Assembly: GCA_022577435.1 (NCBI GenBank)
Contig: JAKOON010000012.1
Span: 17,373,585 to 17,437,584 of the forward strand
Direction: 5' to 3'
DNA: 64,000 bases
Source of the DNA: Embiotoca jacksoni
Taxonomy: Eukaryota; Chordata; Actinopteri; Embiotocidae
Shown: positions 43,401 to 54,900 of the stretch, in pieces
How the letters are laid out: every line of letters begins with the position of its first letter
Position numbering within the stretch: position 1 is the first letter of the stretch
Notes under the pieces: model-generated
The model's database searches: none
Seen by the model: the letters and a program-made list of their open reading frames with translations, nothing else
What the model was told of the DNA's origin: nothing
Program-made: the position numbers and the translations under genes

Positions 43401-45659
43401 TTGCTCAGATATTTCTGTATCAGCACAGTGAGAGTTCATCTGAGCGGCTCCGGATGTGCAGACGGGGACTTGGTTGTGTTTGCGTCTGTGGTGCGTCACA
43501 GGGAGTCAGTTAGCATGTGGGCCGTTTGCAGTGAGCGTCGAAAGGCTTCAGGGAAAGCTGTGCATCAACACTGCAGTCAGGATGGTAATCTCCTGGGTCA
43601 GTGGGCCACAGGAGCGGAGAGGACAGGAAACAAACACGGGCCTAATCTTCACTAACCGCCTCTGCTTTTGGATGAGGGACGACCGGACCGTCTCTCTCTG
43701 TCCCACATGCTGCTCTTTTACTAAAAAACTCCTTTTAAATGTGCGTTGCTGCAGGGGACACGTGGAGGGAGGTATTTCTGCCAAGTCTTTCTTCTCGTTT
43801 GGATTCATTCTGTAGAAGAGCTGCACTCTCATGCTTTTATTTTCTGTCCCTCTCCCTCCCCTCCTGTGAACCTCGAGGTTTGGCTCCGTTGCGTCCTGGT
43901 CTCGTGCACTGGACTCTGTCCACTAAAGGCTTTAATACCACAAATACCCTCGAGACTCCGGAAGCGGTGCACTTCACTTGTGTAAAGCGCCTGCATAAAA
44001 CACGTTGACAGAAGTAGTATAATCCAGGACAACTTCTATGGCAGATCTTTTATATTTCACAAACTAAACCTTTACCGTTTGTCTTCACGTGCAGCCGGGC
44101 GGCTCGCTCTTCATCACCACTATAAATAAAACCAACCTGTCGTACGCGCTGGGGATCATCGTAGCCGAGCAGCTGCTGCACATCGTTCCCAGCGGGACGC
44201 ACGACTGGGAAAAGTTCATCAGCCCAGAGGAGCTGGAGCGCCTCCTGGAGTCCAGTAAGTTCACATGTTCACACAGATAATGCTTTGTCATGTGAATGAT
44301 AAACAGCACAATCATATCCTTACATCCTTTTCTTTGGTTTGTAAGGCTTTGTTTCAAAAGTGACGGACATAAAACCTACACTTTTCATATTACAACAGAT
44401 TATTGAAAGAAGTCAAAGAACAATTTGTTAAAATGTTCATTTTGAAGAATTGTTTTCGCCAGTCGAGACGTTCAGGTTCACTCTCGCAACCTCGAGCGGT
44501 TTCTGAGCTCCTCTGAGCTTTTTGCTTCTGTAACATTTTCCCTCACCGTGAGCTCATGTTTCACTTCAGCAGGAAATCCTGCACCATCATGTCAAGATGT
44601 CCTTTGTGCAGTAAAACACTTGTAATGTCACAAAAGAATAAAAAAAAAAAAAACTTATATTTTTTTTTTACAGAAATTGAAAAAGATGGAATTTATAACT
44701 AAAAGATTTTTCTAAGTTCCCACAAGTTTGACTAAAATGACCACTTTACATGCTGTATTGAACTATTTACCTTCTTACAACCCGTCTGTGCTCTCCGTCC
44801 TCTCGTCCGTCCTCTCGTCCGTCCTCCAGCCGGCAGTTCAGTGGAAGATTCTCTGAATGGTTGTCACATGACTGTTGGTGTCAGCTGAGTGATTCAAGGC
44901 TTCCCAGTTGCAATGAGAAGTGTAGCCGGGTTTTGGGTGTTATGCAGATTTTTGGATCATGTAAACACTTTTTAATTTTGCGGGTGAAATTTTAAATTAC
45001 ACATGAAGAAAAAAGGAGTTATGATGAAATCACGATTTTAAACTTAGATTTTATTATTTTTCCTGACAGAAGTGTTCAGTGCACATGATTAGTTCAAGGA
45101 CGGTCTAAAATTGGAACAACCCACAATAATTTCTATTTGTACTGTTTCTGGCTCATGAATGGAGTCTTTGTCATGTCTTTCAAACCTGCTGGCGGTTTGT
45201 TGGCTTCAGAGGATCAAGTGTGAGTATCATGAGGGAATGTCATCATTTATGTGGACCGTCTCTGGCTCTAAATTTTGGTTGAATTTAGCTCCCCTCATTT
45301 TAGCTGAACCGTGGCAAATTTGTGGGAAATGTTTCTCTATACACAAGTTTCAGTTCTTTACACAATTGAGCTTCAGAGTTCAGTATTTAAACCTGTTGTT
45401 CTATTTTTATCCCCCCCCCCCAAAAAAAAATCTCCTCCAAAATAAAAAAAAACAAAACCAAGAGTTTGCCCTCTCTCCTTTATCAGATGGTTTCTCAGTG
45501 CAGTCTGTCCAAGGGATGCTGTACAACCCAGTGTCGGGAGCCTGGAGCTGGACGAACAGCACCGCCATCAACTACGCCCTCCACGCTGTCAAACTGAGAG
45601 AGCAGAGCGAGGACAGCCGCCCCGGCCCAGAGGAGCCCGCTGCAGCCGCACACGGCTGA
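36872..45659 (+). CDS. coq3: Ubiquinone biosynthesis O-methyltransferase, mitochondrial (complete)
   Basis: SAM-dependent methyltransferase performing the O-methylation steps of coenzyme Q synthesis on the matrix side of the inner mitochondrial membrane, in the COQ complex. Exons: 36872-37044, 39344-39481, 41272-41371, 43088-43354, 44095-44254, 45487-45659; 336 residues (human about 369). The N-terminus is rich in Arg and Ser with almost no acidic residues, as in a mitochondrial presequence. The class I Rossmann motifs are ordered: LDVGCGGGLL (motif I), MLGVDPVEDSIGTA (end of strand 2), FDAVVASEVVEHLADL (motif II), LKPGGSLFITTINKT (motif III). The family segments KWWDEQGEFAALHAMNDLRV and WEKFISPEEL are present. 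The ATG at 36872 (G at -3) is the first in-frame ATG of exon 1. Confidence 0.97.
37211..37338. repeat. 55-bp inverted repeat (hairpin)
   Basis: Arms 37211-37265 and 37284-37338 are complementary at 54 of 55 positions (single mismatch in GTTATC/GTTCTC) around an 18-nt loop. The arms read CTTCGACATGTGTTCCAGTG…; the right arm plus loop resembles 39754-39800. Confidence 0.97.
37408..37447. repeat. (CA)20 microsatellite
   Basis: An uninterrupted CA run in coq3 intron 1. Confidence 0.97.
37840..38290 (+). mobile_element. Tc1-like transposase relic
   Basis: The + strand reads SGVHQEDGTGLDDPFSERIW, then LVPLEGGINANQSKSVLTDR, FYPVMKHFHPDDSASIHR and, after a stop and shift, RGTEWLQYENDENH. This is the C-terminal half of a Tc1-type DDE transposase (…LVPLEGTLNA…, …DNAPIHRARG…EWFDEYENDV). 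Stops and substitutions (DDSAS for DNAP) show it is inactive. Confidence 0.7.
39344..39481 (+). CDS. coq3: coq3 exon 2 (KWWDEQGEFAALHAMNDLR)
   Basis: It carries the most recognisable COQ3 signature before the methyltransferase core. The acceptor is TTTCCACGTGCAG; the donor is ACG|GTGAGT. Confidence 0.95.
39754..39800. repeat. Diverged third copy of the coq3 intron 1 hairpin arm
   Basis: GGCTGCAGCTGTTTTGATTG then ATCTGTTGTTGGGGCC, aligning with 37275-37322 (GGCTGCAGCTGTTCTGATTG…ATCTGTTGTTGGGGCC) with a few mismatches and one-base indels. Confidence 0.75.
39873..39922. repeat. (GAT)n/(GGT)n microsatellite
   Basis: GGT repeats passing into GAT repeats with interspersed GGT. Confidence 0.9.
41272..41371 (+). 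CDS. coq3: coq3 exon 3, SAM-binding motif I
   Basis: It encodes DNLLNVHRARHPGKPLAGLR and then ILDVGCGGGLLTE, the glycine-rich SAM-binding loop. The donor is GAG|GTGAAT. Confidence 0.96.
41372..43087 (+). other. coq3: coq3 intron 3
   Basis: 1.7 kb. A segment at about 42455-42505 resembles one in the faxc intron near 50128-50190, so it is probably an unnamed dispersed repeat. Confidence 0.6.
43088..43354 (+). CDS. coq3: coq3 exon 4, methyltransferase core
   Basis: A 267-nt phase 0/0 exon: PLGRLGANMLGVDPVEDSIG through FDAVVASEVVEHLADLETF. It contains a Glu/Gly-rich loop (EGEGEPGGQRA) longer than in the human protein. The donor is AAG|GTGTGT. Confidence 0.96.
43355..44094 (+). other. coq3: coq3 intron 4
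   Basis: 740 bp of moderate GC with no recognised element. Overlapping ORFs lack coding homology. Confidence 0.65.
44095..44254 (+). CDS. coq3: coq3 exon 5, motif III
   Basis: It encodes PGGSLFITTINKTNLSYALG and HDWEKFISPEELERLL, matching COQ3. The acceptor is TTCACGTGCAG; it ends in a split Asn codon at TCCA|GTAAGT. Confidence 0.96.
44255..45486 (+). other. coq3: coq3 intron 5
   Basis: 1.2 kb. A short tandem CGTCCTCTCGTC-type repeat occurs at 44795-44829, and a C10-A9 run near 45411-45429 precedes the acceptor. Confidence 0.65.
45487..45659 (+). CDS. coq3: coq3 exon 6, C-terminus
   Basis: It encodes GFSVQSVQGMLYNPVSGAWS and INYALHAVKLRE, with an Ala/Glu-rich tail and TGA at 45657-45659. 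Confidence 0.95.
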
Positions 45660-45859
45660 ACCGCGCCACGACACAACAAGTCAGAAAATCAAATCGCAGT
45701 TCCGATACGTGGAGTCCTGACGTCCCATTGGCCTGCTGTGACGCAGCCTAGACACGGAGTTTATTCAAGGAAAGGGACAAACAGCCTGGAGACAGAAATA
45801 GAGCGGTACTGAAGCTGCTGAACCTCACAGTCACACTGCACTATGCTATTTGGGTGTTT

Positions 45860-45865
45860 AATAAA
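45860..45865 (+). terminator. coq3: coq3 polyadenylation signal
   Basis: AATAAA 201 nt after the stop codon, followed by a GT-rich stretch (TGTCTGGTGTTTG). This gives a short 3' UTR. Confidence 0.75.
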
Positions 45866-46449
45866 TGTCTGGTGTTTGATGAGCTGTGTGCAGCGACGTG
45901 CGTGTTCACCCTCTGATGGTGTCGGGTCTGTGGTTTCAGCATCAGTTTGGTACTTTTACGCTGAATATTTTTCAGTTTGTCACGTCCGCCATTAAATTTC
46001 ACCTTTCATCAGCTGCATTTCTGAAGGCTGAATGTAGGACAGTGGAAAAAAATCTCCCTCATTTGGCCCTGGCTGCTAACAAAAATAAAATTTCCTGTTT
46101 TCCATTTTTAGACGCTAAAGCCTGTATAAGTTGAGTCCAGGCAGGGGAGGGGGCAGCCGCTTCCTCTGGGATTATAATGGGTCTCATGTGGAAGTATTAT
46201 ATAATACAAATCTCTGCTCATGGCAGGAATAAGTCACGCTTCCATGGTGTTCTTAAAGAGACCAATGACATGGTAGTAAAATCCTCTTTTTCTTTGATAC
46301 TGCAGCAACACTCTGGGATTCCTCAATACTGAGCATCACTTATTTCACTTCCAGAAATGATTACGGTCTATAAAACCGAAGATTATAACCAATGTTTAAA
46401 GTTCAAATAATCCAGGGACGTGGTTCAACTTTGACCTCCTGCCCGTGTC

Positions 46450-46830
46450 ATATTCCCCCGTTGCCTCACCTGCCCTTAATAACGACAACTCCTGCACCAA
46501 TGCGCGCTCCCTGAAGCCGCGGGATTGCGCACCTAAATTGCAGTAGCCATGGCTGCGGGGAGGGCTGTGGTACACATCACCGGGAAGGAGATTAAATGGA
46601 CATCGTTAGTTCATCAAGTCCTCTTAAATCCAGCGTCGGTCAGTGAGTGAGTGAGCAGAGCAGGCCGCCGCCGCCGCCGGAGACGCGCCTGTAAGCTCCA
46701 GGATCTTCTCGCTCTTCAGCTTGTTTCCATCCGGCCCTCGGCATGCTCGACCAACACGTCCCAAACTCACCTGCTGGATTAACGCGTCAGGATGAATTTC
46801 TTTTTACACTTCCGAAGTTGTTCCAGAGTG
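46450..46830 (+). other. CpG-rich exon-like block upstream of faxc
   Basis: An isolated CpG-rich segment in an AT-rich spacer. It has an ATG in strong context (GTAGCCATGG, 46549) opening a 33-codon frame. A second ATG at 46791 opens a short frame leading into a consensus donor, CCAGA|GTGAGT, at 46828. It may be an alternative first exon or promoter of faxc, or an unannotated transcript. I do not recognise the peptide. Confidence 0.35.
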
Positions 46831-48292
46831 AGTACTTTCCTGTCCGCCTTTGATTACATTAGCTACTTATTCACGTGTAAGTAAATACATTTCAGTCTAC
46901 ACCTACAGCACAAGAGACCTGTTCCCTTAATTTAACTTCATTAAATTGGCACCGACGGGTATAACTTTGTCTTCCGCGTCACCGATGCATTTCATTCCGA
47001 TTACAGTTATTTTACATGAATGCATCACAGAAAAAGTAACTTTATAGATGCTATTAGTTGTGTGCCGTGTTGAACTCGTGAAGGTAAACAAGTCAAAGCT
47101 GCAGAGATAATCAGACGACCAGAGTGATCAATGTCAGACTCCCCTAATTCGCCTCCAGACACTTTTAATGTCCGGCGTGAAGCTCAGGGGGATTTGTCGT
47201 CATGGCTTATTGGCCAATCGGCTGCGAGTTCATCACCGCGAGCCACTGGTTTCACCGGGATGCAGGGGCTCGTCAGGGGGGGGTGACTCCTCCACCGGAG
47301 AAAGACAAAAGGCCGGTTGCGTCAAGACGTCAGAGTTTTTCCACATCAACACCGGACGTTGCAGAAATGTGCCTTAGAAATAAAAGCACGGTCTTCTTTT
47401 TTGTTCCAACCGACAGACCATTTTACTTTGGTCTATTGGCTATTAGGTGATATATTTTACGTATAATATATGCAAATATAAACGTATAAAGTAAAATCTT
47501 TAAATATCTGGTAAAGTGCAAGTAAAAGAATCTTAAATCAAGGACCGTTTAATAGCTCTTGACAGACCCTGTTTTAGTTTATTTACTTGTATCTAATTAA
47601 ACTACCATTTCCACAGCCAAGTATGAAGAGGTGTTTTTAGAGGCCAAGTATATTTGACCAAATTTGTATTGGACTCAAAAAAACTGAATAGGACAGGATG
47701 ATACAAAGTATATGATGTAAGATAAGAAAATATTTAGATTAGTTTGGAAATGATAAACATAGCACTGAGCCTGGGTGTTTAGGATGTCAGAACAACTGAA
47801 ACAGCATCTTTCAGCCATTTGGACAAAACGAATGAGAGAAGAGACAAAGGACATAAATAACTATTGCAGTGGCAAAGGATTTGTCAGTAAATTAACTTAA
47901 AAAACAACTGCCTTAATGACAAATTTAGCTTTTTTTTCTAGTCATTTTCTTAACAAAAATGCAGCCTTCGAGATGTGATGATCTGACGCTTTTTTTTCTT
48001 GGAGATAAAACGTTTGTTTGGTCAGACAAAAAAAAGCCATTTGATGATGTCAGTGTTGGCTTTTGCTTCAGAAATGCCTATTTATGAACAAAACTGTTCA
48101 TGGAGAATATTATTGTCTCATTAGGTGAAAATGAAAGTACTTGGAGGTTAAACAACATTAAAGAAGATTACAGTCAGTGTAGAAGCTAATGTTCAGTCAT
48201 TAGGGGATGTGTAGGAAAACTGGAGTGACTGACAGTTAGTGTAGCACCATACAGCCTGTGTGTTAGTAATTTATACACTAATTCAGTAGTGC

Positions 48293-48377
48293 AATATATA
48301 TATATATATAAATATATATAAATATATATATAAACATAAATATATAAATATATATATAAATATAAATATATATATTT
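48293..48377. repeat. AT-rich TATA-type simple repeat
   Basis: Alternating (AT)n with periodic AAATA interruptions, about 85 bp, upstream of the faxc promoter. It is prone to cruciform formation or melting. Confidence 0.95.
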
Positions 48378-48429
48378 ATTGAAAGCGTGAAACCGTGTAC
48401 AATCCTCAAAAAACACTGCACAAACCTTA

Positions 48430-48696
48430 GCGTTGACATTTATTTTGAAATGTGAAACCGGAAGTCACGGTGCTGCGTGTCTGCTGCGCTTGATAATGTT
48501 GTCTGAAACCTGCAAAGGAAAGCGAAGCATCATCCCGGCGAGGGGAGGGATCCGATATGTTTACTCCTTCTTGTTTTCTGGAGAATTATTAGCCACACTA
48601 CCGCCATGCCGTAGACACACCGCCGGGCGTTTCGATGAAGCCTAACGGGGACCGCAGCAGGGAGGAAGCCGGGTGGCTGTAACCGAGGGAGGGAGG
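48430..48696 (+). promoter_or_regulatory. faxc: faxc proximal promoter / 5' UTR
   Basis: A GC/CpG-rich stretch immediately before the start codon, continuing into exon 1, preceded by the AT-rich tract at 48293-48377. The exact TSS is not visible. Confidence 0.5.
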
Positions 48697-48956
48697 ATGT
48701 ACTGGGCTGCTGGCTTCGCCTCCTCCCGGCCGTGTGTAGTTGAACTCGGGCGGAATCACAGCCTGCCGCTCGGGCTGTGCGGCTCCGAGCAGCAGCAGTC
48801 TTTGTATGGCTATATCATCGCCTTTCCTCTACAGGACTACGGAGGCATCATGTCGGTTCTGGGCTCGGACTCCTGGTGGAAGAAGACCCTGTACATCACC
48901 GGGGGGGCCCTGCTGGCTGCTGCAGCCTACCTACTGCATGAGCTGCTCGCCATCAG
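48697..48956 (+). CDS. faxc: faxc exon 1, membrane anchor
   Basis: It encodes the start and the single transmembrane helix and ends in a split Arg codon at ATCAG|GTAGGA. A GTG-started upstream extension of the frame exists but is not needed. Confidence 0.95.
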
Positions 48957-51887
48957 GTAGGAACACACCCTGCCCGTCTGTTTATCCCCTCCAGGTTCAT
49001 TTTTATTTCGCCTCCAGATCTGCGGGTGTAATTTGTCATCCCACCTGCAGACAGTGTCTGAGAAGTGTCGTTGCAGCCGGCTGCGCTAAAAAACCCTTGA
49101 ATGGATAGAGGAGTGTGTCCATAGGATGTCGTTTCTCCGCAGATCTCGCGGTGGTTGCTGAGATTTCACTCCCTGTTTTCCTCCTTCCAAGGACATGACA
49201 CTAGGTGGAGATTAAATAAAGAAAGAAACGGAGTCACGCGTCTGCCCGTGTGCCAGCTCCGTCGGCACCTGAGCGTGTATGAACGAAGCGCTCCTCGGGC
49301 GCTGCGGCGTCAGTCCGACCTTTAACGAACTCTGCGGTGAGACACACAGCAGCTGTCAACAAACACCAGAAGAATATACGACTTCATTTGCGGCTCCATC
49401 TTCTAATGAATAAGATGCAGTCGGAACACAGGGCTATTGTCAGAGCAAAGAATGCGTGCCTGTCAAAGGAGGGATTATTTTTGGACCAGGCCAGTGCCGG
49501 GGAGGAAGTACATCCTGTTACAGTGGCCTGGTAGTTTTGCGCTTTCACTCCCCCCCCCCCCACCTCCCCCACGATAAGCTGCGTAACCTTGCATTTCGTG
49601 CAGGAGCGCTGCTGATGGATCACGTGCAGGCTACTGAGGCCGGACCCGCAGCTCTGCCGGCCTCATCTGTTCCTGCCATGTGATGCGGTGCTGGCACTGG
49701 CAGCAGCTCTGCCGCTGTAGTCTGCTATTGCTCTCAGTGAGAGATCGGTCATGTGCAGGGGGGGTTCTTCTTCAGGGAGATTTAAGCACCATATTTTATT
49801 TGACAAAGACAGACATGAAAGATAGAGGGATGGGATGCACAGGGCAGATCAGGAATAATGATAACGTGTACGTTTCTCTTGCGACGGCACTTTGGAAAGG
49901 TTTCAGCACCACATCACGGTGGACAGCGACTTAGCGAGTCCCTTCTGTGTACACGATGTATACTGGTGGGGGGGGGGGGGGGGGGGACTGTCTTGTAACT
50001 ATTAGCTGACCATTATGAGGAAAAACATTTTATCACTGTAAAAAATCAAATCAATTATTTTTTTTCTTCTGACCTTATTGAAATAATTCCCATAAAGCCA
50101 GTAACACAGACCTTTGCCACAGACTGTGTTTGGACATTTGGTGAAGGTGACAAAAAGCAGAAGTTACAATAAAGTATGCTATTTCACTAAAAAGGAAACA
50201 TTTTATGCTTGATGATGCAAGTTATGTCATTCACTGTTTTGGATGAGGATGGAAGGTAAAGTAAACTGAGCAGGATGGAGCAGCATGCAGCGGTTGATTA
50301 TTTTTCTGGATAAATCAAATGTATTCAGACCAGCCACCAAAACTAAACAAAACAAAGCAAAGCCCTTCAGGCAATATCAGGGAATGTAGTTTGTGGCATG
50401 TTAAATTTTTAGTTGCCATTCATCAAAATGTAATATTTTCCATGAAGTATTCTTTTTATATCCTGAGTGGTTTTATTCTCCTGCTCATCAACAATAACTT
50501 CAGTCGAGATGCTCCTGTCGCTGCTAATGAAGGTAAACATGCCAGGGAAATACACATTTCAAGAGCTTTGTCTACAAAACAATGACTTCAAAGAGTATGT
50601 GTTTAGAGTAGACAACAGAAAAGCTAAAAGTAAAGTTTATAAAAATACTATTGATTTATCAGAGAAGGGATCCTCTGCAGCCACACCAACGGTAGGAAGC
50701 ATGAAGCCGACAGGAGCATCAGCTTGGAGTCAAGTCCCCATCACGTCTCTACTGCAGCCTAGTGGGGCAGAAATGGTCGAATAAGCATCGACTATTTTGC
50801 TTAGTTTGTTGTTTAGGCAGTTAAAAACATTTTTGTTTTGTACTAAAATAGCCTGCTAACTTCAAATAATAAATAAAGCTCTCAAATTGATGGGAATAAA
50901 AATAATGTGGCTGTGGTTTTTTTCTGATCAGCACAAAGGCGGACTGTTTTCTTTTCATTGTAGTTCATGGAAATCCAACTTTTAAGTCAGTGAATGTCAG
51001 GGAAAAGTCAGGGAACCTGCACCTGCTATCTCGGACAAATCAGGGAGTTTGTGTCTTTTTGACCCAGCTGGAATCAGTCAGTCCTCATTTAGAGTGACTC
51101 TCAATCCTTAGTTGTTGTTTTACAGAAATATTAATCAAATTTACTTCTCAAGAGGCAGAATCAAGACAAACATGTTGTTTGTGAATTTGATAAACAAATA
51201 CACCTTCTTTGGATGTGAGTAATGTTAATCCCCCAGACAGACGTCCTAAAGGGGAAAGTAAACACCTTCCTTAAAGGGTCAGGCAGGTCAAGGAATTAAA
51301 ATCCTCCTACAGAAATTCCGTGTGAGCAGAAACACAAGTGAACAAGTGTTTCTAAAACGTCACATGTGCTCGGCTCATATAAATGTTGATTAAGTGAGCA
51401 AGAGGAATGTGCACCTCCTTGTCAGCATTAATACCAACATAGAGTCATAATATGAATGAAGGAAGTAGGCTTCATTACATTCACAGAGAAATGTGCCATC
51501 TATTATCCTTCAAGATTTACTTGTGTTAGTGCTCATTTACGCCCCAGAGAGCTAAAACCCCATAATAAAGCCTATTATAAGAAAACTAACAGGAATACAA
51601 ACAGACTCTGGGATTTGAAAGGTGTAAATCTGTGTACAAAACACTGTAAACACTAATCTCTTTATAAAAATCTATATTTAAACTTATTGTGGTCCTTAAG
51701 TCTCAGAGACCTCAAAGAGAAGTAAAGTGTCACTTTTTGCAGCAGACTTCTGAAGACATGTCTTCACTTTATTTTAAGCAATTCTCCAAAACTGTGGATA
51801 AATCCTGAAGTATCAAACAGTGTTTATTATTATTACTAGGAGCTGTTAAAACAATGTTCAGGGTCTTTATGACCCCCCCCCCCTCCT

Positions 51888-51950
<63 letters not shown>

Positions 51951-54900
51951 TCCAGTATGTAGGTGTTTTTCTGCTTGTTGGGGGTCAAGTGAATAGCATT
52001 ACTGGATTTACTTTGAATAAATGGAAACAACTTCTGTTGCATTAATCACCACAATATGGCATCAAGAGCAGCAGATGGTGTAATAAAGTGACTCATTTAC
52101 TAAATCAAAAGGCAGTCTTGGTGCTAAATTGCTTTTTAACATTGAGTCGAGGCTTGCCAGTGTGGCTACTTGGCCTATATATTATTCATAAAATAATGTT
52201 CAGTAAAAAGGAGGGCAGATGTGTCCAGACTGCTGTACAGCTACATGAAGTTATTCACATATAAATGATAAAAGAGAGTCTCCGCATCCCAAACAAGTCT
52301 GTGTGTCTGCCTGGAAAATGAGGCCTCTCATCTGCTGACTACAGGTTTTACGTTATAGACAAAACCTCTATTACTCCTTAATTTCATTTAGCTGCTTAGA
52401 CATGCAGTTTATTCCTGTTTTATTGTCAGGAAATGGAAATAAATGCACAAATGAACGTCAGGAAAACAGTGGAGCAAATCAAATTGGATTTTTATGCCAT
52501 TTAATACCCTTCTTGATGCGTTACTCCTTTTCTTGTTTCAAATGAGGGCTTTCATCATAATTGTCATATTAGATGTCATTAATTCACTCTTGTTTAGTAC
52601 ATTTTTGGCCTGGTAATAATAACTATACCGGGATGTGTTGACAACTCTTTTCGTAAGTGCACTCTAACTCCTCATTAAGAGTTTTCAGGCAGCAGGCAGC
52701 ACAGTACTGTAGGAGGGGAAATGTCCACCTTTGTGTTTGCTTCAAACTGGAGCAGTGTGATGACTCATTAAGTCAATAATTTCAGTCCCAACGGAAGCTG
52801 GTGATACTGACCTGCTGATGCGGAGGAGCAGTATCAAGAATATTCTTCACACTCACAGATTTCAAACTCCTACATAGCCCATCTTTTTCTAATTTGAAAA
52901 GACCGTTTTCCTTAACAACAATTAGAATCAATATGGTAATAATATATTGGGAGTCTGGAATAATTTTGGTTACCTAAACTGAGCCTGGTCAGGGAGACAA
53001 AAAGAGCGATAAAATGACATTTACTGAAATCACAAAACACCCTTTACTTTGCTGAACATCACAGATTGACTTGGTTGATTTTTTTTTTTTCAACCTGTAC
53101 AACAAAATGTAGGTCGGGACAAACTAATTCTGTAAAACTTTGTGAGCCAAGTGAGTCACTGCTAATAAAACAATGTGCATGTTGGTGGGTGGTATTTGTT
53201 TAAAGAAAACAGAGCTCAGGGACACGGGGACTTACTGCTGTGTCACCGTGCTGTAATGAAGTACAGGTGTGACCTGTTCCTCCCAGGAAGGTTTGTTAGA
53301 GAGCAGCAGGGCCTGTTTTCTGTTCAGATATTGAGTTACGTTTAGTATTTAAGACCGACTGACCTAGAAAACGGGTGTAACGCCGGCCTCTCTCTGTCAG
53401 ACTGGTTTACAATTGAACTCTTTCAGGAAAGGATACTGCCGCTGTCTTTTAAGTTAGCATCAATGCTCTCTTCTATTTACTCTTGTTACCGCTGCTGGTG
53501 TCTGTCTAAACACCGTTGGTAGGGTTGAAGGCATCGCAGCGTTGCTGCAGCTAACAGTGGAAGCACGACACCCACAGTGAGAACATCTACTTTAGCAGAT
53601 TTAAACTTGTTTTGTGACATGACAGAGTTTATTTTTGCATCCTTATGCCACTGTTTTATAGTTTAGTGATGATCAAATAATTCCCATTGAGGAAACATCA
53701 TTTCCACTGTGTTTTTATTAGCTTGGACAGCAGAGAGATGCATTTTACATTTATATGATTTATGTTAAAACAATACTAGGTCAAAACCTAGTATTTGTTT
53801 GATCCATGTATGAAACCTTAGATGGCTTTTAATTTGAAACATGAGATTTTAATTTGATATGGATACAGGAAGTCACAGCAGTCGGCTAACCGACGGTGTA
53901 ACGTTATCATTTAGTCACTCAAGCTATGTCCTAATTCACATACTTAGACTTGTGAGTGCACAAGTGTGTTCACACTGTCATGTATGGAAACATGCTGTGC
54001 ACTATGGGTCACTCATAACGGTCAAAAAAATGAAGTATGGATGTTGGCCATTTCTCCTCCTCACGGGTCGCCGTTATGGCTACATCACAGAAAGGGACGG
54101 ACCACCAACCTGTTTTCAAAGTGGGATGTTGCAGACCACTTATTTTACCTCCAAATACAAATTGTAGACGTTCACATAAAAGTGTTTAGTTTTCACTAAG
54201 TACCGCTGTGCTGCCGTTGAACAGAAGACATCAGTATATTTATCGTGTGCATGAAACAGAGGGAATGAAAGCATGTTCGGTTTTAAGTAAAATACCCAAA
54301 GAAAGCCAGCAGATATGCTGATGGGTGATGCGTTCAAATGTTACAGTCGCTGTTCGGTAAACAGCGTGCGATTTGAGACAACACTGCCCTGTTGACGTTC
54401 ACACACCAAGTGAGTGTACAACATGTAAGAAACAGCCTCAGTCAGTGACAGACCTTCTCATTTGCAGTGCTGGCACCACTGTTCAGCCATTGAGTTACAT
54501 CGTATACCACAGACCTTGGGAAATGATCTGTGATTAGATATAAACTACAGTACAACACAGCATTGTTTATTTACTAACGGTTGTGTTTTCTCCATCTGTG
54601 CTCCGTGTAGGAAGGAGCAGGAGTTGGACTCCAAAGATGCCATCATCCTCCATCAGTTCTCCAGGCCAAAGAACGGCGTTCCCAGCCTCTCACCCTTCTG
54701 CCTCAAAATAGAGACGTACCTGCGCATGGTGGACCTGCCCTACCAGGTGATAACAGTGGGCGGGGCTTAAAGACTCATTGCTATGGTGATTCTGCACAGG
54801 TCATTCTCTTCTCCTGGTTGAACTAGAGTTTCTGTCAGTTGGTCGTTTGTCTCCTCAGCCATCAAAACCAGCTCTGATAGTATTTTTTCAAAGGAACACT

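Larger units (their letters stand above)
45866..48429. other. coq3-faxc intergenic spacer
   Basis: It includes the CpG-rich exon-like block (46450-46830) and the AT repeat (48293-48377). Otherwise AT-rich with nothing recognised. Confidence 0.65.
48957..54610 (+). other. faxc: faxc intron 1
   Basis: 5.7 kb. It contains a 19-G run (49968-49986), a hAT-like relic (about 50520-51060) and a CA run (51889-51948). AT-rich, possibly conserved noncoding sequence lies at 52080-52990. Confidence 0.7.
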
